Of a stretch of DNA of 64,000 bases, positions 12,101 to 22,363 are shown piece by piece. The position numbers and the translations under genes were made by a program. The stretch's first letter is position 1, and each line of letters opens with the position of its first letter. Below the pieces are notes generated by a model. That model was given only the letters and a program-made list of their open reading frames with translations. It was not told the origin of the DNA and ran no database searches. Origin of the DNA: Sipunculus nudus. Taxonomy: Eukaryota > Annelida > Sipuncula > Golfingiida > Sipunculidae. Location: assembly GCA_026874595.1 (NCBI GenBank), contig CM049320.1:44898714-44962713 (forward strand), in the 5' to 3' direction.

Positions 12101-12982
12101 ATGGATGGTGCGTTACCCGTCTTTCCCAACTTTGACTATGCTATGGACAAGGCCAGCGCTGGTCCAAGGTGGAAAAAGTGGATAAATAGACTAGAAAACC
12201 TTTTTGTGGCAATGAACTTGGATACCACGTCGGACGGCGCCCGTTGTAGGGCCCTGCTTCTTCACTACGCAGGTGAGACTGTTCATGATATTTATGAGGC
12301 TGAAAAACAAGATGTTTCACGGTCGTATAAGGAAACTCGTGATGTGCTAACAAAATACTTCGAACCAAAAACAAACGTTCAGATGGAAATATTTAACTTT
12401 AGAAGTTGTGTCCAAAAACCAGGACAGACCCTCGATGAATTTGTGACTGTGTTGCGTTCACTCTCACGTAACTGTAACTTTTCAAACATTGATCACGAGA
12501 TTCTGTGCCAACTAACACAACACTGTAAATCTAACAGACTGCGCCGACGGGCACTGCGTGAAGCAGACAAAACACTTAGTGACATTCTCGAACTAGGTCG
12601 CACTTTAGAGCTAGCAGACTCGCAAGCTGCTATGATGGTGCATGACAGCCGTCAGGAGACTGCTGTTAACACTGTCTCACAAGACACAGGACAAAGACAT
12701 TATGGCGGCCGGCCAAAAACTTTCAAACCATGTCGCACTGACAGTAATGTCAATCAGACCGCTCTTTGTAACAGGTGTGGATCCGTCAGACCACATACTA
12801 AAGATCGCCGTTGCCCAGCCCTTGGTAAAACATGCAACTATTGTAAGGTAGAGGGCCATTTCCGGTCAGTGTGTTTTAAGCTCAAACGCCGTCATGATCA
12901 AGACAAAGTCAACAATGTCAATGATACAGTTGATACCTACGAATCGTCAGATTCCAGTGATGAATACCAGTTTGATAAATGA
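12101..12982 (+). CDS. M1 Gag (capsid and zinc-finger region), open
   Basis: This is the only long uninterrupted M1 frame. The ATG at 12101 (MDGALPVFPNFDYAMDK) is preferred; an upstream TTG extends the frame by three codons. The N-terminal two-thirds is a retrotransposon capsid (WKKWINRLENLF, then a LTKYFEPKTN and RSCVQKPGQTLDEFV region). Near residue 226 begins a paired cysteine motif (CNRCG, a conserved H, RRCPALGKTCNYC, then GHFRSVC), a double zinc-knuckle arrangement typical of Mag-like Gag that would bind element RNA. The frame stops with TGA at 12980-12982, and pol continues in the same frame directly after it. Either the TGA is a mutation in an originally continuous gag-pol or it needs readthrough. 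Bases 12504-12778 of this gene reappear inside the RT. Confidence 0.85.
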   Translation: MDGALPVFPNFDYAMDKASAGPRWKKWINRLENLFVAMNLDTTSDGARCRALLLHYAGETVHDIYEAEKQDVSRSYKETRDVLTKYFEPKTNVQMEIFNFRSCVQKPGQTLDEFVTVLRSLSRNCNFSNIDHEILCQLTQHCKSNRLRRRALREADKTLSDILELGRTLELADSQAAMMVHDSRQETAVNTVSQDTGQRHYGGRPKTFKPCRTDSNVNQTALCNRCGSVRPHTKDRRCPALGKTCNYCKVEGHFRSVCFKLKRRHDQDKVNNVNDTVDTYESSDSSDEYQFDK

Positions 12983-15900
12983 CGCCAGGTGTCAGCAGTA
13001 GAGCGCCATGTCTGCACAAAACATTGCATAGGCGTTAACCTTGTGAACTCTAACCTACCTATGGCTTCTCTAACAATCAATAATGTGTCAGCAAAAGCTA
13101 TGATTGACACTGGTAGTACGGCTAACCTTCTTGATGAAGTCATATGCAACTAATTAGGTCGCCCACGGCTATCAAAAGCGTCAAAGAAACAACTTTGTCC
13201 ATATGGTGGGGGCAAACCCTTAAAGTTACTAGGAAGTTGTTACCTTTCTGTAGAGACTAAGAAAAACATCCAAGTGCACAAGTTTTATGTTGTTCCAGGT
13301 GGTCATGGAACACTGCTTGGTTATAGTACTGCTACAGAGTTGGGACTAGTCAAACTGACAAACAGTGTCACAGAGCCCAGTGGTGTACAAGGACGCTTTC
13401 CTGATCTGTTTAAAGGTATCGGTAAATTAAAGGGCACTCAGCTAAAGCTACATATAGACACATCTGTGAAACCGATCGCACAGCGCCATAGGCGATCCCC
13501 TTTCCACTTAAGACAAAAAGTTGAAAAAGAACTAAAAAAACTTTTGCAAGAGGATATAATTGAAAAGGTGGAAGGCGAGCCAACTCCCTGGGTAAGCCCG
13601 ATTGTTGTTGTTCCCAAAAAAAATTCAGAAGATGTACGCATTTGTGCCAACTAACACAACACTGTAAATCTAACAGACTGCGCCGACGGGCACTGCGTGA
13701 AGCAGACAAAACACTTAGTGACATTCTCGAACTAGGTCGCACTTTAGAGCTAGCAGACTCGCAAGCTGCTATGATGGTGCATGACAGCCGTCAGGAGACT
13801 GCTGTTAACACTGTCTCACAAGACACAGGACAAAGACATTATGGCGGCCGGCCAAAAACTTTCAAACCATGTCGCACTGACAGTAATGTCAATCAGACCG
13901 CTCTTTGCGGCAGCCTAATAAAGCCATTCTCAGAGAAAGACACCTTCTGCCGACGACTGGGGAGCTTATCAGTGACCTGAACGGGGCGTTTATCTTCAGT
14001 AAAATTGACTTAAAAGCAGGATATCACCAACTAGAATTACACCCAGAGTCAAGATACATCACCACTTTCTCGACCCATCAGGGTCTGTACAGGTATAAGA
14101 GACTCTTTTTTGGTATTTCAAGTGCTTCTGAAATATTTAATGAACACATTCGCAACATCGTGCAAGGTATACCGCATGCCAGAAACATCAGTGATGACAT
14201 TCTCGTTTATGGGAAAGGTGAACAGGCTCAGGAAATGCATGACAAGGCATTAAGTGACACTTTACATGCACTAAACCAGGCTGGACTAACAGTGAACGGC
14301 TCCAAAAATGAGTACAACAAAGAACAAGTCAAATTCTTTGGGCTACAGTTCAGCGCCAAAGGGATATCACCAGATGCTGCTCAGTTGCCGCAGTTAAAGA
14401 GATACAGGCTCCCAAAAACACTTCTGAAGTACGAAGTTTGCTGGGCATGGTGAACCAATGTGCCCGATTTATACCTAATCTGGCAAGCATTAATGAACCG
14501 ATCCGTCGGTTAACTCGTGCCAACACTTCGTTTGAATGGGGAGACGAACAGGATTTGGCCTTGGCCTATCTGAAACAAAGCCTGTCAGATGAACGGACAC
14601 TAAAATATTTTGATACAAATCAAGCAATAGAGCTCTTTGTAGATGCAAGTCCTATAGGACTTGGAGCGATGTTGTGTCAGGAAAACAAAGTAGTTGAATA
14701 TGCTAGCCGTGGTCTGTCTTCGCCAGAATCACGTTACAGTCAAACCGAGCCTGAAGCTCTTGCCGTCGTGTGGGCTTGCGAACATTTTCAATTGTATCTT
14801 CGGGGAGCAGTAGGCTTCACTGTTTGGACCGACCATAAGCCTTTGGTTTCCATCTGGGACAAAGCAAAACCACCATCACTTCGCATTGAAAGATGGGGGT
14901 TAAGGCTACAGTCATACAACTTGACAATCAAACACCTACCAGGAGATAAAAATCCAGCTGATTGGATGTCGCGACATCCAGTATCTGGCTGGAACGAGTG
15001 TAATGAGTCAAATGAGGCGGAAGAATTTGTCAATTTTGTCACTGAACATGCGACTACAGCAGCCATGACACTCGATGACGTCAGCAAAGCTGCCGCTTGT
15101 GACCCAACCTGCAGAAAAGCTGTTGAACTTACTCAATCAGGTCAGTGGCACACATTAAAAACTCTGAACAATTCCTAAGTAGATACATGTGAAATCAAAG
15201 ACATAGGAAACATTAGGGACGAGCTTACATCTCACCCGTCAGGTATTCTGCTTAAAGGCAACAAAATCCTAATTACAAAAGCACTTCGTGAAAAAGCTAT
15301 CGCAATAGCCCATGAGGGCCACCAGGGCATGTGCCGCACTAAATCATTTCTTAAGTCAAAAGTATGGTTTCCGGGAATAAATGAAAAAGTTGAAAGTGTT
15401 GTAAGAAATTGTACTGCCTGTCAGTTAGTTACCTCTGAACCAGCTCGGTTAGAGCCGTTAGAGATGTCTGATCTACCAAATGGTCCATGGGTAAACCTCA
15501 GTGCTGACTTCTGTGGTTCTTTACCTTCCGGGGAATACTTGTTTGTCATAATAGACGAATATTCGAGATATCCGGTGGTTGAAGTGATAAAAAGTGTATC
15601 TGCAAACTCTGTGCTTCCAGTGTTGGACAAAGTACTGACAGAGTGGGGTATTGTGAAACAAATAAAAACTGACAACGGCAGTCCGTTTAACTCTCATGCA
15701 TTCTCCGAATATGCTAAACATATGGGATTTCGTCACCGCAAAATAACCCCTCGATGGCCAAGGGCCAATGCACAGGCGGAAGCATTTAATAAACCTCTGA
15801 TTGAATCAATACGGGCTGCTGCAGTGGAACAGAAAAACTGGAAGCAGGAGATGTACAAATTTCTACGGCACTATCGCTCTACTCCTCACCCGTCTACCGG

Positions 15901-16456
15901 ATTTAGGCCGTACCGCCTTCTTTTGAAAAGGGACCCCATCACAAAACCCCCTAGAGCCCACATACAGTCACGACGATCCGGATCATTTTATAGCTAAAGA
16001 AAATGATAGGACTGCGAAATCTAAAATGAAGGAGTATGCAGATAACCGCAACCATGCGAAAACATCAAACTTTGGACCTGGGGAAAATGTGCTGATCAGG
16101 ACTGATGTAAAAGGGGACAAGTCTCTCCTGTGTTTGATCCTAGATTGTACACTGTTATATCAAGGCAGGGAAACATGATCACTGCAAGGTCTGGCGACCA
16201 CGTTATTACTAGGAACAGCTCGCGATTTAAACATGCACCGGCCCACACTGACTCTCTAGACTGCTATGATGATTCGGAGGAAGGAGAGATCATGGACATC
16301 GAAACACAAACTGAACAAGAAAGTCCACTTAATGATATAGCAGTAAGTGAGAACTCTTGTAATGAGCAACAAATAACTACGTTTCCGTCCAAACGTGTAC
16401 TTCCTCAGCGAATAAGAAAACCTCCGTCACACCTTAATGACTACGTAAGAAGTTAA
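12983..16456 (+). pseudogene. M1 Pol: protease, RT, RNase H, integrase, with several breaks
   Basis: In the gag frame the protease appears first (AMIDTGSTANLL near 13100; catalytic D-T-G), with a TAA at 13151-13153. RT begins near 13420 and reaches VRIC at 13645, where a 275-bp gag copy is inserted. RT resumes at 13918 with RQPNKAILRERHLLPTTGEL and the catalytic ISDDILVYGKG near 14190. A frameshift at about 14385 leads to the thumb and RNase H (LFVDASPIGLGAML, then E, then TDHKPLVS). A TAA at 15176-15178 interrupts the same frame. Integrase follows with an HHCC finger (HEGH then CTACQ) and D, D, E positions in SADFCG, KTDNGS and AQAEAF. A frameshift near 15960 precedes the C-terminal tail ending at 16456. 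All catalytic residues are visible, but the chain is not continuous. Confidence 0.88.
13643..13917 (+). repeat. 275-bp exact copy of gag inserted within M1 RT
   Basis: Identical by eye to 12504-12778. It replaces a few codons of RT between VRIC and RQPN and changes the reading frame. The left junction shares TGTG with the RT sequence expected there, suggesting a template switch at microhomology during reverse transcription. Confidence 0.93.
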
Positions 16457-16558
16457 AATAAATGTGTTTACCTTAAGGTATTGGATGTGTAATGCTGACT
16501 GTGAATTTATAAGTAAGACAGATTTGATTTAATAGTCTCTTCAGTAAGTACAGTATAT

Positions 16559-16782
16559 TGGTACAATTAATGTTATTAATTGGGTTTTAATTGACGAGGG
16601 CAGGTGTCGCGGTCACATGACCGGTCTGGCGGGGGACTGGTCAGGTGATCGCGGGATCGGTCATGTGACTGCGAGATCGCGGTCATGTGATGGTCAGCAA
16701 CCGGCGATTTTAAATTATTCTGCCAGCTGCAGCAGGGCAGGACACTTCAACTTTAAGAACTTTATTGCTAGCTGAAGTGCCA
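16559..16782 (+). repeat. N1 terminal repeat A1
   Basis: Matches A2 (20965-21187), from TGGTACAATTAATG through the GGTCACATGACCGGTCTGG block to GCTAGC and a few bases beyond. This is the left end of the element. Confidence 0.92.
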
Positions 16783-16816
16783 GAAGTGTCAACGTTGTGC
16801 CAATTACAGTGCCGGT

Positions 16817-17933
16817 ATGGGTAGTGAAGACCATGATGTGGCGCAAGCAACCTCCGCTGCTGACCGTGTTAAAGAGTGGGGCCAGACACATATGTTAGAC
16901 ACGGCCACTATCGAATGCCTAGCGAAACAAGGCTTTACCTCCATGGAGGCTTTGGCTCTCTTGGAGGCGGGGGACCTTCCTGCGAAAATGCCCAGGGGCC
17001 AGCAAAAGCTCGTACTGCAAGCAGTCACCAAGCTGAAGCCCGAGCCCGAGTCAAACCCGGCGGCCACGTCTCAGACCTTGATACAAGCGGCCCTTTCTGG
17101 GTCAAACCAAGAGACACTGTTGACTTTACCGCAAGCGGCCCCACTACATTCCATGCGTTTGCCGGCCGTACAAACACAGCTGTCGGGTCAAAGCAACCAA
17201 GCCAACGCATAGGTGTCAGAAATGGACCCGTATACGTCAGAAATGTTGCACTTCTACACTCAACAACAAGAACAAAGCTCTCGCCAGGTGTCAACGGACA
17301 ACGTGACTCGGGCTCGCTCCCAAGGGCCCAGTGTCCCCTTACCTTGACATCGCTGATTTTGTTGACGTTGCTGGGGGTACTTACGAAACCGTAATTGGGC
17401 AGGCCCAAACTTCTGGTAACCCTGAAATTCTCCTTAGGACAGGGCCGAAAAAGCCCCGGTTGGAAGATTTATCCTTTCCTCAATGGACATTAGCAAATTT
17501 GGCCATTATGAGGGTTCTGCTCGCTAAAGGCCAGCTAGTTGGCCAACAAGGAATTCTAGATTATTTGGCACACACGACTCATGTCAGTAAATTTATAAGA
17601 AGCCACGAGAGGGTGTCAGTCCTCTTATGGGATAGGGAATATCGAAGGATGCAAGCTATTCATAAATTCAGATGGGGCACAGATGAAGGCCATCTTCAGG
17701 GCTTTGTGCATAGACAAAAACAGTCTGGCTTCCAAATTGCTAACAAACCCCCAGCACGTCAACAGGGCTATGTTAGGGTGAAGGGGCCTACCACTGTTGA
17801 TGGAACTGAAATTTGTAAAGCTTTCAATTCTCGTGGTGGCTGTCGATTCATGAACTGTAAATATTCACGTATTTGTATCAAACCTGACTGTGGCCAGCCA
17901 CACCCAGTGTGGAAGCACGATTATAAAGAATAG
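16817..17933 (+). pseudogene. N1 Gag-like ORF with a frameshift
   Basis: The ATG at 16817 opens a frame whose first 65 or so residues (DTATIECLAKQGFTSMEALA, then DLPAKMPRGQQKLVLQAV) look like a small helical, SAM-like interaction domain. This frame stops at 17212, and the protein resumes in another frame from about 17331 with a longer helical region. It ends in a cysteine/histidine cluster (EICKAFNSRGGCRF, NCKYSRIC, CGQPHPVWKH) of the CCCH-like kind seen in DIRS-order Gag proteins, presumably nucleic-acid binding. A TAG at 17931-17933 ends it; RT follows in the same frame. Function is inferred from position and the Cys/His cluster. Confidence 0.75.
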
Positions 17934-19794
17934 GTTTTCCAGGCTCAGGCTTCTTGTTCAAAGGGTCTTAATTATGAAGCCTGGGCTTTACTTTTGGACA
18001 ATGACATTGATAGATCATTTATTTTGTCTGGTATTCAAAATGGTTTTGATATTGTTGATATAGATGCTGTGCCTACAGAAACTTTTGCTTAGAATCATAA
18101 GTCAGCCATACAATACTTTGATTGGGTGGATAAGCAAATTTATATAGAGTTAGAAAATGGTAATTATATAATGTGTAAAGACAAACCAATATTTACAAGC
18201 CCTTTGGGGGCAATTCCAAAATCAAATGGCGAGGTACGATTAATTCATGACTGCAGCTTGCCTAGAGGAGCTGCTTTAAATGATCACATTTCTAGAATAG
18301 ATAGTTTTTCTTTTAAGACAGTTGATGATGCATCTGCCCTAATGAAACAGGGATGTTATATGGCCAAAGTGGACTTGAAGTCTGCTTATAGGTCGGTCCC
18401 TATTAGTGAGGCCAGTCAGTTATTTACAGGGTTATCATGGAAAGATAAGTATGGTAAAACTATTTATTTCAGAGATACAAAATTGCCCTTTGGATCCAAA
18501 TTAGCGCCAAGTATATTTAACAGGCTTTCTCAGGCTGTCATTAGAATAATGGCAAGGAAAGGGTTTGGTAATATGATTGCATATCTAGATGACTTCCTCA
18601 TTGTGAGTGATTCCTTTTCAGGATTGTGTCAAGGTATTAAAGACACTCATTGTTACTTTAAGAGAGTTAGGATTCAGTATAAATTGGAATAAAGTGACGG
18701 ACCCAACACAGTGTTTAAATTTCTTGGGGGTGCAGCTTGATTCTGTATCAATGGCACTTAGTATCCCTGAGGTAAAAGTAGTAGAGCTCAAACAAGAGAT
18801 TGAGTTATTCATTAACAAGCGTAGGGTGTCTAAAAGGCAATTGCAGAGTCTTATAGGCAAATTAAACTGGGCAGCTGCGATAATTAAGGGTGGACGAGTT
18901 TTTCTTCGCCGGTTAATAAATGCAGCAAATAGCATGAAGCATAGAGCAGATAGGCGAAAGCTATCTAGGGAAACTATGGCAGATATTGCTTGGTGGCAGA
19001 CATGCATGTCGGTGTTTAACAATAAGACCTTGATCCAGAATAGTACACCAGTCACCAGTGTATACACGGATGCTTGTGCAGAGGGGTGTGGCGCATATTT
19101 TTGTGGTGACTGGTTTTATTGTAATTGGGGGTTTGATTTGCCCACTTGCAGGTGGATGCATATTAATGTGAAGGAGACAATGGCTGTCATCCTATCTAGG
19201 GAAACTATGGCAGATATTGCTTGGTGGCAGACATGCATGTCGGTGTTTAACAATAAGACCTTGATCCAGAATAGTACACCAGTCACCAGTGTATACACGG
19301 ATGCTTGTGCAGAGGGGTGTGGCGCATATTTTTGTGGTGACTGGTTTTATTGTAATTGGGGGTTTGATTTGCCCACTTGCAGGTGGATGCATATTAATGT
19401 GAAGGAGACAATGGCTGTCATCCTAGCAGCACACAGGTGGTGTAGACATTGGCAAAACAAGCAAATTATGATTTTATCAGATAATGTTACCACTGTGGCA
19501 ACTATTAATAAAGGCACTTCGAGGAATGCCTTTCTCATGAGGGCCCTGCGAGGCCTATTTTGGTTGGCAGTACAATATAATTTTACTATCAAAGCATGCC
19601 ATGTGCTGGGGAAGCATAACTTTGTAGCAGATTATATATCTAGGTTGCATTGCCCGAATAAGCAAACTGCCCTTTCGCAGTATATACCACAAATTTACTT
19701 GTCTGACTTATCACAGCACATGTCTTTAAAGTCCGCATATTTATTTTTCTTCCGCAGGTCCCTGTTTCAACAGACAGACGTCATTAAGGTGTGA
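17934..19794 (+). pseudogene. N1 reverse transcriptase and RNase H, with stops, a frameshift and an internal duplication
   Basis: The frame continues from the Gag stop, passes a TAG near 18090, then shows RT motifs: GAIPKSNGEVRLIHDCS, VDLKSAYRSV, KLPFGSKLAPSIF and the catalytic IAYLDDFLIVSD near 18580. A frameshift near 18640-18690 moves to the frame carrying the RT thumb (LGVQLDSVSMAL) and RNase H. RNase H shows VYTDACAEGCGAYFCG, an E in NVKETMAVIL, and LSDNVTTVATINKG. Within it 77 codons are exactly repeated in frame, so the first catalytic D and the E occur twice. The frame ends at 19794. The style of RT (a DCS-LP motif and GCGAYF RNase H) is that of DIRS-order elements. Confidence 0.87.
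18961..19422 (+). repeat. Exact in-frame 231-bp tandem duplication in N1 RNase H
   Basis: Unit 1 is 18961-19191 and unit 2 is 19192-19422, starting CTATCTAGGGAAACTATGGC in each. The period is 231 = 77 codons. No mismatch is seen by eye. The junction shares CCTA with the following sequence, consistent with slippage. Confidence 0.95.
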
Positions 19795-19797
19795 TCT

Positions 19798-20754
19798 TGA
19801 TGCTAAAATCAACCAATTCATGAAAGGAGCCTTTGCTAAATCCACTTTAGCCACTTACAAAACCCACCTGAAATCATACATTAAGTTCTGCAGCATGCTT
19901 TCGATTCCACTGGCCCCCTGAGCTCTCTTAACCTTCAACGCTATATTGTTTATCTTGCAGAGAAATTAAGTTTTACCTCTTTAAAACAGTACTTGCAGAT
20001 AATATCCCTGATACATAGCATTGTGGGTTTAAACTCACCCCTTAATGAGTCTGTAATTATCTCAACCCTACTTAAGGGTGTCAGGAGACAGGTGGGAGAT
20101 CTGTGCAGCCCAAAATTACCAATTACACTGTCGATATTGAGAGGTGTTTTCAGTACTCTTAACCTTGTATGCTCAGAGGATTTATGCTTTTGGGCGGTTT
20201 GCCTCACAGCCTTTTTTAGTTTTTTGAGGAAATCAAATTTGCTTCCAAATTCATCTCAATCCTTTGATGGCACTAAACATCTCTCCAGGGAAGATGTATC
20301 TTTTTATCCTAATTTTCTTTTGATCAATGTCAAATATTCAAAAACCATCCAGTTTCAGGAATGCTGCTTACAGGTCCCTCTCCCACACATTCCTCTCTCC
20401 CACCTGTGTCCGGTTAAAGCGGTCAGATTGATTTTCAGGTTAACCCCATCACCTGGGAATTCACCAGCTTTTCAATTCCGTCACATGAAAAAAACTGTAA
20501 TCATGACATATAGCATGTTTTTGAGACGCCTTAGGACTTCCTTAGTACAACTAGGCATTCTAGCTCACCGATATGCGGGGCATAGTTTCAGGAGAGGGGG
20601 AGCCACTCTTGCTCTAAGTGCGGGCATTTCAACAGATTTAATCAAATTGCAGGGAGATTGGAAAAGTCATGCGTATCAAAGGTATTTGGCACCAGGTTTG
20701 CCAGGTAGATTAAAAGTGGCACACGCCTTGTGTAGGCATGTTAACCATTTCTAG
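19798..20754 (+). pseudogene. N1 tyrosine recombinase (integrase of DIRS-order elements)
   Basis: The N-terminal core-binding part is visible at about 19800-19915 (AFAKSTLATYKTHLKSYIKF) but is followed by a stop near 19920 and a frameshift. From 19990 the frame is open to TAG at 20752-20754 and contains the catalytic domain. It includes an arginine motif FFSFLRKSNLL, a lysine region, then HSFRRGGATLAL with the H-x-x-R pair, and GDWKSHAYQRYL with the W and the nucleophilic tyrosine. These are the R-H-R-W-Y residues of lambda-type recombinases, which insert the circular cDNA of such elements. The catalytic half is intact, but the full protein is not continuous. Confidence 0.88.
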
Positions 20755-20806
20755 AGTTAAAACTTTCTTTGACATATCTACTTCCTACAGGTTTGGGCTA
20801 TGGTTT

Positions 20807-20963
20807 GGGATATCCAGCTAGCTATGTGATATGATATTATGGAAATGTACTTGTTTTATGTGCAGTATATTGCTAGCTGGAGAAATAAATCTTATTCGCC
20901 CAAACCGGGTTTATCTTTTATTATGTGTGCATGGCGGTTTGTAATTTGTGTCGGAGTAAATTA
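20807..20963 (+). repeat. N1 internal repeat B1
   Basis: Matches B2 (21367-21523) with about three substitutions. It starts GGGATATCCAGCTAGC and ends GTCGGAGTAAATTA, and abuts A2 with a single A between. The B1-A2 junction is what a circular intermediate would recreate. It contains AATAAA near 20884. Confidence 0.92.
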
Positions 20964-20964
20964 A

Positions 20965-21187
20965 TGGTACAATTAATGTTTTAATTGGGTTTTAATTGAC
21001 GAGGGCAGGTGTCGCGGTCACATGACCGGTCTGGCGGGGGACTGGTCAGGTGATCGCGGGATCGGTCATGTGACTGCGAGATCGCGGTCATGTGATGGTC
21101 AGCAACCGGCGATTTTAAATTATTCTGCCAGCTGCAGCAGGGCAGGACACTTCAACTTTAAGAACTTTATTGCTAGCAGAAGTGCCA
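20965..21187 (+). repeat. N1 internal repeat A2
   Basis: Near-identical to A1 (16559-16782), placed between B1 and B2 as expected for split direct repeats. Confidence 0.92.
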
Positions 21188-21366
21188 CCCACCCACCCAA
21201 CCCACTGTATATTGTAGTAGTCTTAGTCACTAATTTTAGGTAACCCACTAATGTTAGTTTTTAGATTTTTAGGATCTGTTTAGATCGTTTAGATTTATTT
21301 CTCGATTTGCAGGCGTTAGTATTTTTATAATGGACCATATATACTTTTTACTCAGATATCCACATG

Positions 21367-21523
21367 GGGATATCCAGCTAGCTATGTGATATGATATTAT
21401 GGAAATGTACTTGTTTTATGTGCAGTATATTGCTAGCTGGAGAAATAAATCTTATTCGCCCAAACCGGGTTTATCTATTATTATGTGTGCATGACGGTTT
21501 GTTATTTGTGTCGGAGTAAATTA
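21367..21523 (+). repeat. N1 terminal repeat B2
   Basis: Right end of N1; after GTCGGAGTAAATTA the M1 3' region resumes at 21524. Confidence 0.92.
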
Positions 21524-21626
21524 AAGAGATATTTGATGGACTCTTTCTTTTACCGTTCGCTTCATAATTACCATATGAACATTCGTGATGGACTCTGTCT
21601 TCATATTTGTTGTAAACTTCTCTCCT

Positions 21627-21640
21627 AAGGTAGGGAGGGA
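21627..21640 (+). promoter_or_regulatory. Polypurine tract of M1
   Basis: AAGGTAGGGAGGGA ends exactly at the first base of the 3' LTR, the expected plus-strand primer position. Confidence 0.92.
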
Positions 21641-21801
21641 TGTAGTGTCTTGTTAACAGCTCAGTATGAGACTGATTGGTGGCGCCATCTGTCATGCCCT
21701 TTTGTATTAAAATCACAGGGACATGACTACACGGCGCATGCGTGTAATACCGGAACTTCGGTTCTGTGTTTCAGTTGGAATAAAGTTTTAAGAACAGCAC
21801 A
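21641..21801 (+). repeat. 3' LTR of M1
   Basis: 161 bp, identical by eye to 11875-12035, followed by GGTAT (21802-21806), the second copy of the target duplication. Confidence 0.97.
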
Positions 21802-21806
21802 GGTAT

Positions 21807-22257
21807 GTTCACAGGAACGTGGTTGATACGAAAGCAGTTAAATCTGAATTAAGCTGGTGGCAGTATACGCAACATTAAAGTTAAAGATATCACTGACTCG
21901 TGGAAATCGCAGAACGAGCCATATGAAGCTTGCGCAAGGATCTTAACCGAGACTTATGCATACACATGCACGTGCTGAAAACAATGCTCAAGATACTTTA
22001 ACTGCGGTCATCGGTTAAGTACATCATCGCCTAACCGGAAACGTTCTGGCAAACGACGTTCTCGGGTAGGCCTACGCAATGCATTTACAGGTTTCTGATC
22101 GCTAACCTGATCAGGTATCGATGTGCTAGATATTATCATCATTATTTTGATCATGTGATGACATGACGTCATGGTCATGTGGTTGTGACGTATCTGTATC
22201 ACCTCTTATAACACCATTGTCTTCATCGTTAAGACCTGCAGTATTTACATTATCAAC
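21807..22257 (-). pseudogene. C-terminal tail of G1 Pol and start of its 3' UTR
   Basis: On the minus strand an acidic tail and an arginine-rich motif (RPTRERRLPERFRLGDD, near 22075-22020) end the polyprotein, as is common after gypsy integrases. Upstream on the minus strand the frame meets TX1 at 22266. When the insertion and one copy of its target duplication are set aside, the frame agrees with the one ending at 29607, so the two pieces belong to one gene. Confidence 0.75.
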
Positions 22258-22363
22258 AGTTGTATTAGACTTCCGGTTTATGGCGACACCTGGTTAGACG
22301 TGCTTAGGCAGCGCTCTAAAACGTGTTTTAAAAATATTGTTTTAAACATTACTTTTGAATACC

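Larger units (their letters stand above)
16559..21523 (+). mobile_element. N1: Ngaro-like DIRS-order retrotransposon with split direct repeats
   Basis: 4965 bp inserted in the 3' untranslated part of M1. Terminal repeats follow the A1 - genes - B1 - A2 - B2 plan: A1 16559-16782, B1 20807-20963, A2 20965-21187, B2 21367-21523. Genes in order are Gag-like ORF, RT, RNase H and a tyrosine recombinase; there is no integrase and no aspartic protease. Such elements integrate by recombinase without target duplication, and none is seen. No methyltransferase domain is visible between RNase H and recombinase, which favours Ngaro over DIRS1/PAT types. A1 and A2 differ by a 3-bp indel near their start and little else; B1 and B2 differ at about three bases. 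The insertion is therefore young. Confidence 0.9.
11875..21801 (+). mobile_element. M1: Mag-like Ty3/gypsy element inserted in G1, itself interrupted by N1
   Basis: It is bounded by two 161-bp LTRs (11875-12035 and 21641-21801) that start TG, end CA and look identical base for base. They are flanked by a perfect 5-bp target duplication GGTAT (11870-11874 and 21802-21806). A primer-binding-site-like sequence follows the 5' LTR and a polypurine tract precedes the 3' LTR. The gag zinc fingers, an in-frame gag-pol arrangement, the ISDDI-type RT motif and the tRNA-Ser-like primer site fit the Mag lineage. Without N1 the element is about 4.96 kb. Identical LTRs imply a very recent insertion, yet gag-pol is broken in several places. 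Confidence 0.93.

Noticed and set aside
13410-13742. Minus-strand frames over M1 Pol
   Set aside because: Shadows of the plus-strand pol reading frame, which carries the catalytic motifs.
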